Origin: Spirogloea muscicola
Lineage: Eukaryota > Streptophyta > Zygnematophyceae > Spirogloeales > Spirogloeaceae
Assembly (NCBI GenBank): GCA_009602725.1
Contig: WELB01000073.1
Coordinates: 400,782-450,226, forward strand
Length of the DNA: 49,445 nucleotides
Direction: 5' to 3'
A model generated the notes under the pieces. It saw only the letters and a list, made by a program, of their open reading frames with translations, ran no database searches and had not been told where the DNA came from. Shown piece after piece: positions 33,400-43,257 of this stretch. Both the position numbers and the translations under genes were made by a program. Positions within the stretch are counted from its first letter, which is position 1, and every line of letters starts with the position of its first letter.

Positions 33400-33760
33400 A
33401 TACCTGATATGTGGGCTGGCCTTTCACACAGCCAACGCTTCTCCTGTTCGAGGGTCTTCTTGCCTGTCTCTGACTGGCAATGCTCACATGTCTGCGTTGC
33501 GGCTCACTCTTTTCAACACTCCAATTGGGCTGCCTTTCACAGCCACCGCCCTCTTCTGAAAGCATCTTTTCTTCTTTTCAACACTCCAATTGGATTGCAA
33601 GCCATTCGCCCTCGCCCTTTTGCATGATTCTTCTATCGGCTCAGCTTGGCCTCCCTTCCCACTTATGCTCACCCCGCGCCCTCTCTTTCCCAGCGTTCTC
33701 TTTGATGCACTCGGCTCGCCTCACAGCCGCACCTGGATTCAGCAGTCCGTTCTTCTGCAC
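33400..33760 (-). repeat. Hairpin units, inverted orientation
   Basis: Copies at about 33413-33435 (GGGCTGGCCTTTCACACAGCC), 33526-33550 and 33580-33640, followed by a further degenerate one near 33715. Their flanks carry CCCTCTTCTGAAAGCATC-like blocks, the reverse of the spacers in the direct arrays. Confidence 0.6.
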
Positions 33761-33799
33761 CCACACCCTCCCATGCGAGCCGAGAGGGGGTGTGGGCTT

Positions 33800-34600
33800 A
33801 TCCTTCTGAGGTGTGCTGAGGGGGGTGAGCGCATTGCCTCCCACGACTTACTCAGGGATACAATGTTTGGAATTTTGCGAGAGGCGGGGTATCATCCGGC
33901 GATGGAGGTGTCCGGCATCATGCGAATCTTCTTCAGGCGCGGCAAGCCATACGTGCGGCGTCTGGACGTGGTCGCCACCCCCCGGGGCGGTGGGCCTCGT
34001 CTGCTCCTGGACGTGGTACTGATCGACGCATACAAGGCTGGCGCTCCCACGTCAACCGTGTCTGGCTGGGCCACGTCCAGCGCGGAGCGCAAGAAGGAGC
34101 GGCACTACCAGGACCATCCCCGAGGGGACCATCTTTGCCCGTGTGCCATGGATATCTACGGCGGCTACGGCGCGAAATGGTCCTCCCTGATCCAGCATCT
34201 GGCCCGGCTGGTTGATGCGTGTCATAAAAGTCGGGGGGGCAGCTTGGGCCACTCCAGCATTCCACAGGCCTTAATTGCATATTATAGAATGCGGCTCTCG
34301 CTTTGTTTGCTGCGCTCGCAAGCATTGGCTCTTCATCAACGTGCAGGGCGCGCTCTAAGTCAGGCCTCCGGCTTTCGTGGCGGCGCTCCAGCTCCCCAAG
34401 TTAGCTTGTCCGATTTGTGCTCTCCCGTGGGTACTAATGTCACCTTAGGCACCTTAAACTTTCTGTATCATGTAGCCTTGTTTAGTTTGCACTCGCCTCT
34501 GCTTGAACTGTGTATTGGCTTGGATTGGCCTCCCTTTTCACTTCATGCGCCCTGCGCGCCTTTCCCTTTACCTTCTATTGTTGAGCGGCTCTTCCTTTGA
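33800..34600 (+). mobile_element. Most intact copy of the retroelement family: endonuclease-like C-terminal ORF
   Basis: The frame is open from 33590 to 34600; the family-conserved part runs from RIASHDLLRDTMFGILREAG to LSDLCSPVGT (about 33830-34440). Within it, RRLDVVATPRGGGPRLLLDV (Asp-Asp), then a conserved Ala-Glu-Arg-Lys-Lys segment with HY, then CPCAMDIYGGYGAKWSSLIQ suggest a PD-(D/E)XK-type nuclease fold like that found at the C-terminus of reverse-transcriptase proteins in algal retroelements. No reverse transcriptase is present, so this is a 5'-truncated copy. The last residues differ from the LTRGY end of other copies through a small frameshift. The nuclease assignment is an inference from motif spacing. 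Confidence 0.55.
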
Positions 34601-34729
34601 CTGCAATGTTCAAACCCCAGCTGCCAATCTGTCCAACCGATCGGCTGCTGACAAGGACGGCGTAAAGAACTCGCCCCTGCACACGCACTTAGGGTGAGTC
34701 GTCCTTGTTAACTTCGGCTGTAGGGGGTT

Positions 34730-35130
34730 TAGGGACCAACACACTATACGGCAAAGCACTAGCGCATAGCGCAGCGGAAGACAGGCCCTGTGGCGGCGCC
34801 GTCCGGCGGCGACCCCACCTCCTGGGCGCGAGCCAGCAACTGGCCCCCAACGGGCGCCGCCACGGACTCCCCGCAGCGAGCCCCGCAGCAGGCTGCGGCG
34901 GCGGCTGCGACGGCGAGCAGCGGCTGCTCCTGGACTTCGCTGGTCCGAACTGATGTCGGGTCTCGGCTTAAGGCTCGTAGTGCTTCCCCCATGCCACCCC
35001 CCCTCCAGGTGTGTGAGCTGGTCGCCACAAGGCCTGCCCTTGCGGCGGGTCCAAGGTCCCGCCTTGGCAGGGTGGAAACTGGCGACGGTTAGTCCAGGAC
35101 GGGCGGGAGTTGCCCGTACCTGGGCGGGCC
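34730..35130. other. GC island, possible gene start
   Basis: A strongly GC-rich segment (about 34780-35060) with Ala/Gly-rich frames on both strands and nothing I can name. Similar islands mark gene starts elsewhere in the window. It follows a retroelement relic and precedes a gag-like relic. Confidence 0.3.
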
Positions 35131-35160
35131 CACTTGTCCATCAAGCCGCTAGCGGTCATT

Positions 35161-35200
35161 GTATCGCTAACAGTTCCGTGTGGCATAATCAAACGGCTGG
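35161..35200. repeat. Short inverted repeat, left member
   Basis: GCTAACAGTTCCGTGTGGCA and flanks match, inverted, 36859-36896 (TATGCCACACGGTGCTGTTA). About 38 bp align with few mismatches; the two flank the gag-like relic. Confidence 0.6.
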
Positions 35201-35408
35201 ATCGTTACATACCTCCCCACTCTGGTGTTCACGTCCTCGGGAACAACGAGAGAACAGCCGACACGCCCGACGGATGCGGCCTCGATCCAGCCTAGGGATT
35301 CACCACCCCTTGGCCAAGTGTTCCAAAAGAGCAGGCGGACAATGTGCCAGATTGGCCGCAGGCTCCAAGTGATGTGCTCAGGCCAATACCCTAGCCACTT
35401 CATCAGAC

Positions 35409-36017
35409 TCATGGGTCTTGGATGAGGTGGTTCTTATCGCCGCAGCGGAAGCAACCATTCCCCTCCATAGCTGGCTTCTCCAAGCCTCTCATGGGACGGA
35501 TGTTCAGCCCCTCGGGCCGAAACTCCTCCGGTCCCCTCTCTACCTCAGCAGATACTCCCGCCTCAAGCAGGGAGTGCTTGCCCAATACATTTGGATAGAT
35601 GTTCGGCACCTTCCTGGCGTGCTCCACCAGCTGGGGCAAGTTGGCAAGGGCTGCGAAGTGGCGGACTCCACCGCCCCACTTCCGGATCGGCTCGGACAGC
35701 CCAACCTCAAATCGCTGGCACTGATCGACAGCCTTCATAGGCTCGTTGCGCAGCTTAGAGACCAGCAGCCTCAAATGCCGCACTTAGTCCTCAAAGTTGC
35801 TGCGCATACAAATAGCAATTTGCTCATTACGAGCCTTCAGCTCCCCATGAATCTCACCACACACCTTGGTAAGCGAGCTCGAGAAGCACTTCCAGGTGTT
35901 GCACACCTTTGGCATGGAAGTCTTCTTCATGGAGTCCCACCACAGGGATCTCCCTCGAGATAAGTGGCAGCGAGCGGCAGTCTTGCCATCGCATCCGTGT
36001 AGCTCAACACGAAGCAC
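35409..36017 (-). pseudogene. Retrotransposon gag-like relic with CCHC-type knuckle
   Basis: On the minus strand a single frame carries 77 codons, one stop, then 124 more codons. The second part has the look of a retrotransposon gag: VSKLRNEPMKAVDQCQRFEV, then LPQLVEHARKVPNIYPNVLG, then a knuckle CFRCGDKNHLIQD. The knuckle lacks its last cysteine (Asp-Pro in its place), and the in-frame stop shows decay. No protease, integrase or reverse transcriptase is visible next to it. Confidence 0.5.
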
Positions 36018-36080
36018 TCTTGCATCTCGCTGAGCCAGGCCTGGAGGCCACCCCGGTCATCCTGACCAGAGTATTGCTGA

Positions 36081-36790
36081 GGCTAGTGGGCCCTCGCAAG
36101 TCCATGCGCGAGGTTGCCACGGTTCTGACGCATCAGATGCACCTCAGCATCGACCCCTTGCAAATGCCTCTCGCCATTGCGCCGCCTAGCCCTCCTCGGG
36201 AGGTAGAGCAGTCGGCTGCTGAGGCAGTGGCTGCTGCAGAGCCAGCTGCTGAGGCAGTGGCTGCTGCGAGGCAAGTCCCTGAGGGGAACGCCGAGCTCGG
36301 AGCCGCGGGCCAAGAGGGCTTGTCGGCTGGGGAGGTGCAAAGTGCAAAGCAAAGTGCAAAGCATGGCACTCCTCACTGAGCAGCTGGAGGCAGCTAAGGC
36401 TGGCCTGGACCCGTTCCTTCGTGCCTACTTCGAGGGGTCGCGTAAGGAATAGCGTGCTCATCTCGTCCGGCTGCGGGCCGGAGATCGGCATGTGCAAGGG
36501 GTCGATGCTGCGGTGCATTTGATGCGCCAGAGCAGTGGCAACCCGTCGCATGGACTTGCGAGGGCCCACTAATCTCGGCAACACTCCTTGAAGGCAGCTG
36601 CTGTGCTGGACCCGTCCTCCCACGCCCTACTGGGGGCGTTGTGTGTGGAGGTGCAATCCTTGCTCGGCCGGCTTCGTGCCGGCGAGAGGCGTTTGCAAGG
36701 GGGTCGGGGCTGATGTGCATTTGATGCGCCAAAGCCGGTTGGGAAATCCTGCGCATGGACTTGCCAGGGCCGCCCAATGTCAGTTATACT
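36081..36790. repeat. Three copies of an about 100-bp module, one direct and two inverted
   Basis: 36081-36178 reads GGGCCCTCGCAAGTCCATGC...GATGCACC...GACCCCTTGCAAATGCC. The same module lies on the other strand at about 36484-36577 and 36676-36770. Each encodes a version of VGPRKSMR-VATALAHQMH-SIDPL. Between copies 1 and 2 is an Ala/Glu-rich frame with a repeated AEAVAAAEPAAEAVAAA. Confidence 0.65.
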
Positions 36791-36858
36791 CCGGTCAATC
36801 TGACCAGAGTGGGAGGAGATGCAATAAGTTGCATTCCTTCCGGAGTACCTGGAGACAG

Positions 36859-36896
36859 CCACCGTTTGCTTATGCCACACGGTGCTGTTAGCATTA
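36859..36896. repeat. Short inverted repeat, right member
   Basis: Partner of 35161-35200; see that entry. It ends 40 bp before the large inverted repeat. Confidence 0.6.
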
Positions 36897-36935
36897 CAGA
36901 CGGCCAAGCTCTGGTGAGCCCCGTTTGCTGGTTCT

Positions 36936-37587
36936 GCACGCTTAACTCTGTCCATTTCAATTGGCCTCTTTGGTGCGCCATCTGCACATGCGCACAAGCT
37001 CTCACGGCCGCTTTCTGAGGCTGCAGCCGCTCGTTATGCAGAGAGGTTTGCCTTGACATGGTGGGGCTTTCTTGTAGACATCTTTTGCATTTCTCTCGGC
37101 TGGCCCTTCTCAGCAACCGCCATTTGAAAGACCTCTCTTACTATTCCACCCGCAGCCATTGCTATCTCATTGCTGGCCTCTCACAGCCACTAGTCAATTT
37201 GGCCGCGCTTTCTTCTATCTCTGGCCCGTCCCCAAAGGTTCGTCCATAAGTGGCCTCAGAGGACGAAGTCTTCACTCGCTGATGTGGGAGGCCAGTAGAG
37301 CAAGGGCGAAATAAAGAAGCCTGTACAAACAGGGCGATAACAGACCAGCCCCAAAAGGGGGCAATGGCTGCGGGTGGAATAGTGAGAGAGGTCTTCCAAG
37401 TGGCGGTTGCTGAGAAGGGCCAGCCGAGAGAAATGTAAAAGATGTCTACGAGGAAGCCCCACTATGACAAGGCAAACCTCTCTGCATAACGAGCGGCTGC
37501 AGCCTCAGAAAGCGGCCGTGAGTGCTTGTGCGCACGTGCAGATGGAGCTCCAAAGAGACCAATTGAAATGGACAGAATTGAGCGTGC
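36936..37587. repeat. 227-bp inverted repeat with 198-bp spacer
   Basis: The left arm 36936-37162 and right arm 37361-37587 are reverse complements over exactly 227 bp without gaps. I count about 15 mismatches (about 93% identity). Each arm includes a hairpin unit (GGCTGGCCCTTCTCAGCAACC in the left arm), and the spacer contains another (37165-37190). It resembles a fold-back element or a recent inverted duplication. Confidence 0.85.
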
Positions 37588-37639
37588 TCCGATGAGATAG
37601 AAATGCTCCGATGGAGGGGGCGATGACTAAGACGCCAGC

Positions 37640-37747
37640 CCATCAAAACCCGAACTTTCTGAAGGGGCGGTGGCTATGAAAGGCCAGCCCAAAAGAATGG
37701 ACAAGGTTGGAAGGGGCCAGAATGGAACTCAGCTCTTGTCCCGAGAA

Positions 37748-37794
<47 letters not shown>

Positions 37795-37870
37795 NGAGAG
37801 AGAGAGAGAGAGAGAGGCGGGCTGTGGCTGTGAAAGGCCAGCCCGAAAAGGGTGGACATGGAATGCGTAG
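37640..37870 (+). repeat. Two hairpin units around a GA microsatellite
   Basis: Units at about 37661-37720 (GGCTATGAAAGGCCAGCCC) and 37823-37862 (GGCTGTGAAAGGCCAGCCC) flank (GA)n at 37750-37817, which is interrupted by an N at 37795. Confidence 0.8.
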
Positions 37871-38540
37871 CTTCGCAGCTCTGCAAGAGGCTGCTTGCGA
37901 GCTCTCGCTCGTGCTGCGGAGCATTCCCGCCAGGAGCACGACTTGGCCCCTCATGGCGTCTCACGGTGGTGTGGCCAAGATAGCCCCCGCCTCCTGCCTC
38001 CACGGCGCCGACCCGTCGAGTCCGGAGGTGCCCATGGGCTTGGTCGGCAGTGCCGTTGGCAAGGCACGCGCCTGGCCCATGGTCCCGCGCTTCTGGGAGG
38101 GCCCCGTGCGAACGCCACCCCATGGTGCCGGCACTGCAGACGCAGAACACCCTCGTGCAACAGCAGCTGCCTAACGTGGGCGCGGCCGTCACACTGGCCA
38201 GAAGGGGCCCCCCCATGGGCCATGCGCCAGGCGCCGTGCGCTCCACGAGGGCCAAGGTAATGCGTATCTTTGCGGCAGTTCGCTATCTTTGCAGACGGGC
38301 CACCGTTGGGCCGCGCACGAACGGGCGAGCCTCCGCGGCAAGGGGGCCCAGTCGCACGGTGAGCGTGGAGCCGTGGTGCGCGCGAGGTCTGCACTCACTG
38401 TTCTGCCAACCCGCCATCACTTGGGGTGCGCGATCCCATCTCGTGCGCCTTATGCGTTGTCGCTGCGCTTTCTCTGCAGACGGAAATGGCCGCTTCATCG
38501 TTTGCAAATTGCAGCAGGTAGTAAGTGTAAATTAGAGACC
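37870..38540. other. GC-rich, coding-like stretch of unknown identity
   Basis: From about 37930 to 38260 both strands are open and GC is high. The plus strand reads VPALQTQNTLVQQQLPNVGA and then STRAK before a GTAATG donor at 38257. AG acceptors at about 38293 and 38480 follow. I recognise no family and cannot settle the strand. Confidence 0.25.
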
Positions 38541-39725
38541 AGGTGGACAGATAGTAATGCGCTAAACAATGACGCAAAACATCTCAGTGACCCGACTGTG
38601 CATCCTTGTTGTTCACAGAGGACTTAGCCACATGCAAGATTGACCTAGTGTGTCATTCAGGGCTCTTAGAGCAAGCATTCACAAGGAATTGCAGGATTGC
38701 TATGGTTGCGAAGGAATTGTGAAAATTGGTGCAAGAAGCTGCACCCATGTGCCATTCATGGCATGTACAACAGACTAGACATGGTGTGGTAAACTTGCTT
38801 GTACACATGGGTGGTCCATGTCAAATAGAGCAGAGAAGGAAACATCAACAAGTATGTTGCGATCAGTCACTCGTTCATACAGTAAAAAAGGATAACATCC
38901 TTCAAAAAAAGGGAGACAATGTCAAGTAAGAGTGTGACAGCTTGGCTTACTATTACTTCATCAAAAGCCAAGCTACCATTGACAAGCTCACTACAATGTT
39001 GTAAGAAATCTCAGGGCTGGCAAATTCTAACAAAGCCAGGGGGGTTCACCATATGATGAACGTCACCCATACTTATGAGGACTATGGGGCTTTCACCTAT
39101 AAGGCAGAGGATGGACTCAAGCTCACTTACTGCCAATCTGAGCCATGCCTATCATGCTCAACATGTAAGCTCAAAAACTAAGCTCCCCAGAAGTTGTCTC
39201 CCAAGGACGGGGGCAATGCTTCTCACATTTGAACCGATCGTGGGAGATGGCTCATCTTACAGAGGAGAAAGGAGACATTGGTCATGGCAGAGGAGATAAC
39301 AAAATGGGCATGGTAATATCAGCTTGACGCTTGAGTGCTTGATGTTATCGTCAGCCTCTTTTGATGCCCCTCCTTGTCCTCCTCAACTGTGTGTCACTGC
39401 TCAAAAAACCGCTGCATGAACATTGCACCGGTACTTTTGCAGCATTTCTTCACATGATGATGGTCCTCAATATGAGGAACTCCTCATGGTCTATTCATGC
39501 AAGCTCCCAGAGTCTGCAGAGTCACGCGAATGGTCGAGGCAGATTGGTCAGCCATTTACGTCTTCCATGCAACTGGTACACAATGTACTACAGCCTCACG
39601 GAATAGGCAAGCAGCACAAATGAGTAGCAGGTCAGGGCAAGTACATGAGATGCTAAGCAGTAAGCCACACTGGACAAAGAGAGGTCAGGTTCACTTTGTG
39701 GCCACTTTGTGGCCATGGCCATTAC
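38541..39725. other. No gene recognised; possible 3' part of the WW gene
   Basis: AT-richer sequence. The exon chain of the WW-domain gene leaves a donor at 39725, so its downstream exon(s) should lie here on the minus strand, but I could not identify one. A plus-strand frame around 39450-39560 (EELLMVYSCKLPESAESREW) looks protein-like and is not explained. Confidence 0.3.
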
Positions 39726-40617
39726 CTTTGGAGTGGACCCCCTTGACAGGGTGGGCAGCAGCTCTTGGTCGGTCTTGATCCTCTTTAGCCTCTGTACACT
39801 TGGTTGCCGAGACCCTGCTCTTGGGCAAGCTGTCCTTGACATTGATCCAGCGGAATCAGCAGTGTCCTCCTGTTGCGGAGTCTTCTCATGTCCACTGGTC
39901 GATCTGCAGCCAGACTTGCTGCGTGCCTCTGAGCTCCGAGGTTTGTGCCATCCCGTCCTGCTTGGGCCTGAAGTGTGCTGCTTATTGCGAGAACTTCGTC
40001 TGCAGCTGCTCCGCACCAGAGTGCAGCTTGGAGTGCCTGGAGTTTGTGAAGTCGCATACTCTGGGTCTGTCTGGTTACTGGATCCGCTGTCACTCAGGGC
40101 TGGCAAGCAGCACTGGCGCAAAACTGCTGCGTCTGAGCTTGGTGAAGCACTCTGCGCTTGACCCGAGGCAAGGGGAGGGCGTCGGGGGTCGTTCACAGTT
40201 TTCGTGCCCTTGATACGGTCCTGGAAGTACATCGTCCCAGTCTGAAGAGGGCCAGTCACAGGACAAGGCTCAGCACTCATGCGCAATACGGCTCATAGTA
40301 TGCTGCACCACAACCAACGGCCGCCTCGTCTCCGTGACTTCAGCGTCTGCGTCTTGCCCCACCAGGGGCGAAGGATTTGTTGTGCACATGACTGCGAGGC
40401 TGACATGCCCCGTGGAGAGTCAGTGACTTGCACGCGACGCTGGAGAGCAGGTGCAGGCGTCGCTACTGGGATGCAGGAGGCGCACCTTGAGATCAAAGAC
40501 CTTCTCCCACTCTTGCGGAAGCGGCGGCTCCTGGAGCATGTCGAAGAGGGCCATCCCGGGGAGCATCGAGAGGGAGAGGCACCGGGACTCGGCCAACGAC
40601 GCCAGCAGCCTGTCCAT
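39726..40617 (-). CDS. WW-domain protein (3' end unresolved)
   Basis: Two minus-strand exons, 40486-40617 and 39726-40241, join in phase 0. The first starts MDRLLASLAESRCLSLSMLP at 40617 and ends in LPQEWEKVFDLK; the second begins TGTMYFQDRIKGTKTVNDPR. Joined, they form a WW-type module, W-E-x(2)-F-D-x(2)-T-G-x-M-Y-F, in which the second conserved Trp is replaced (TKTVNDP), as in a plant group of WW-like proteins that read LDLK-TG. The rest of exon 2 is Ser/Thr/Arg-rich and looks disordered, ending QRLKRIKTDQELLPTLSRGS before a GTAATG donor. WW modules bind proline-rich peptides; the role here is unknown. The remaining exon(s) were not found. Confidence 0.6.
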
Positions 40618-40659
40618 GGCGCCGCCGCCGGCCGAGCTCGCGGACCGCAGCGCCAGCCA

Positions 40660-40690
40660 GCGGCGGCGGCGGCGGCGGTGGNGGCGGCGG
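40660..40690. repeat. CGG triplet repeat with one N
   Basis: A (CGG)n run just upstream of the WW gene start, interrupted by an N at 40682. It probably lies in the 5' untranslated region. Confidence 0.8.
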
Positions 40691-40699
40691 GCCTCCGCG

Positions 40700-41580
40700 C
40701 GTCCCGCCGCCCGCGCGAGGCGGCGGCGCGGGAGGGTGGTCAAGCAGCGAAACGGTGGTCAAGTCTCTCGAAAGGTGGCCAGGCTCTGAACGGCAGCGCT
40801 GGGTTGGCTCGCCACCTGCGCAGCCGTTCGATGGGAGGGGATCGGCGGGCGGCGCGGGCGCGCCCCCGCCCGCGAATAAACGGGGCCGGTGGGAAAGCTT
40901 GGCGGCCAAGGGCCCCCCGGGGCCCAGGTGGAGCTGGGGACGGGCCACCACGTAAAGGGGGCCCCGAGGAGACGGCAACACGCGATCGCAGCTAAACATG
41001 GGCGGCGCCGTACACACACGAGGCCGGCGGGCGGCCGCCACGCAACGTCACCGCCCGCGCCGCCCACAATCATTACTGTCCGGGCGCGTCCGTGCGGGCG
41101 GCATTGATGGGGGTAGGAGGAGCCACCTGAAACGAAAGGGTGGCCAAACTCAAGCCAAAACATTGTTCGATAAGTGCAGATAATCTTGGGCTACATCAAA
41201 CGGAAACCCTGCTAAGGTGACAATGGTACCAGTGCGACGATTGGGGAGGGGCAAATGGCTGCAGCGCCCCACCGGCTTCCCCACGGGGCCCTCGTGGGTG
41301 GAGCCGCACGGCGCCGTTCGTTAGTGGCGCACCAAGTGCCCAAGCGCCGGTGGGGGAAACGGCCACGGAGGGTTTGGAGGTACCCGCCCTGTGGCCAGCC
41401 CGCAAATAGTGCGCCGGGCCGGCGTCGTGCCGGCCGGCGGGGGACCGCGCTCGTCGCCGAGGCTCTTGTCTCCTGTCCCCTCCGCCCCGCCAGCTGTAGT
41501 ACCCGCGATACGAATCGCGGGGCCACCAACGTCCGCCCATCACTTTACCCGCTGCTCCGGTCGCCGCCCAGAGCGTGCTC
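40700..41580. other. GC-rich repeat-associated segment with antisense retroelement tail
   Basis: Very GC-rich sequence with open frames on several strands. None resembles a known protein. At about 41145-41215 lies an antisense retroelement tail (CTCAAGCCAAAACATTGTTCG, then GCTACATCAAACGGAAACCCTGC), so at least part of this segment is mobile-element sequence. Confidence 0.4.
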
Positions 41581-41584
41581 CAAA

Positions 41585-41850
41585 TAAAGTGTGCGGCTGC
41601 TGCAATTCAAAATGCGGCTGTGGAAGGCCAGCCAGATGCATACAGGTGTTCATGACGGCGCGTGCTCCGAGGGCCGCGCCCTCTCCCTGTCCAAGACTCC
41701 ATTGCCGTAAATTGGAAGAAGTGTTTCTTTTTGTTCGCCTTATCCTGCACTAGCACTGAGCAGTGTTCTGGCGTAAGTTGGCCACCATTTCATTTCATGC
41801 GCACCGGGCGCCTTCTCCTGCACAGCCAATCCTGGGTGCTCCTCACTGTG
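41585..41850 (+). repeat. Hairpin unit remnant and adjoining element sequence
   Basis: GGCTGTGGAAGGCCAGCC at about 41611-41628 is a good unit core. Downstream CATTTCATTTCATGCGCACCGGGCGCC resembles the segment after the tail in the copies at 12395 and 34540. Confidence 0.5.
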
Positions 41851-43250
41851 ATCTGTTGCAACCACCTCGCGCCTGGCCTCCAGCGCCACACCTGAATCCA
41901 CCACTGAGGTGCTCCCGATGAGTGTGCAAGTCGCGACCAATGGGCTGTTTCTGTCACCTGATATTTCATACGATACCGAAAACCTAAAGCTAGCCTTTCG
42001 GGCCACCTCCGCATTCTGAAGTTGCAGCCGGAAGGGCAGTTGCTACTACATGTAGGTGAAGCTTCTTAGCTCTTCTGGGCAGTCCCATGCTCTGGACCGT
42101 CTTGACATAGGCGGCATGAGATTCACTAGGTCCACACTGATCAGGGCTGCGCTAAATGTGCAGGTGTGGTTTAGTGTCGCACTGCAGTGGTCATATGCCT
42201 CATTGGTGGACTGCGTCCTGAGAGTATCAGGTTGAGGGGCCAATTGCTTAAGCGTGCAATTAATGGCATCTGTATGGACTTGCTGAGTGGATCCTATATT
42301 CTGACGATAAAGTCTTACTTCAAAGCAACATGCACATGACTTCAGCTGCAAAGCAAGCTAACAATCCATCTCGAATTTCTGTGTCGAAGTATCTCTGGAC
42401 ATCCCACAAGCTCGTCTAAGACAGAGTGATAGAGTGGAGTGGACAGCTTCGTGCGATCCCACTGCCATCTACTTTGAATAACTGTAGTAGACACATGTTC
42501 AAGAGTGCGAAGTGTCCGCCCTCACTATATTGTCTAGATTCCACAAGACAACGTAGAACAGCTATATGCTACAGCATGAAACAGCTCGTGAACTCCTGCA
42601 CGACTTTGCAGAGGCCATAGACAAGGGACAATGGTTCTTTCTTAGTACGTTCTCCCCATCCACTGCTCTTCCCAAGCAATGCCAACAAATGGAATCTGAT
42701 GTCTGAACGTCCACTTGCCACTGGCAAGCCAACTAAGACCTAGCTTGTGTCAGAATTTGCTTCTTTCTGGGAGCACGGGGCTGCTTGCGAGCTCGGCCAG
42801 CCGCAAGGCCATAAAGGGACCCAGTGTCAGCACGACTCTCGAAGTATGAAGCCTCTCAAATGGACGTTCATATGCCTGGTACATGTGGATGTTGATTCTT
42901 CTTTCTCTTGCTCAAGATCATTTCAAAGCACTCTCTGTACTTCACACTTCAAAAGAACGTCCGACACGATAAGAGGGAGCAAATTTTGTTTCACAAGGTG
43001 TCTTGTGTCTCTAGCGGCCGTGCATCAGGGCTTACGTGTAAGCTGCTACAAATGTTAGGGCGGCAGAGAGTATGGAGCGGAGGATGTGGTCAGTGACAGT
43101 AAGTACTTGTCAGGCCGAGGAGGGTAAGAATTGCAGTCATGCTATGGAGAATGAGTAACGCAGCAGCAGCAGGAGCTTTGGCGTCGCCTCTCAATGGAAA
43201 TGTTGGAGCAAGAGGCACTGCTGGGCCTTGTGGCTGCAGCACATTCTCCT
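41851..43250. other. No gene recognised
   Basis: Only short frames and no repeat that I could match. Open stretches at 42747-43058 (+) show no known motif. Confidence 0.4.
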
Positions 43251-43257
43251 CATTGTT

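Noticed and set aside
36083-36623. Long open frames on both strands at 36.1-36.6 kb as genes
   Set aside because: They result from Ala/Gln-rich low-complexity sequence and from inverted copies of the same module; no family resemblance.
35161-36896. LTRs of a complete retrotransposon
   Set aside because: The only repeated ends are about 38 bp and inverted; LTRs must be direct repeats, and no pol domain is seen.
37674-38255. Arg-Glu and Ser-Leu dipeptide repeat proteins
   Set aside because: They are translations of the GA microsatellite on either strand, with no support outside it.
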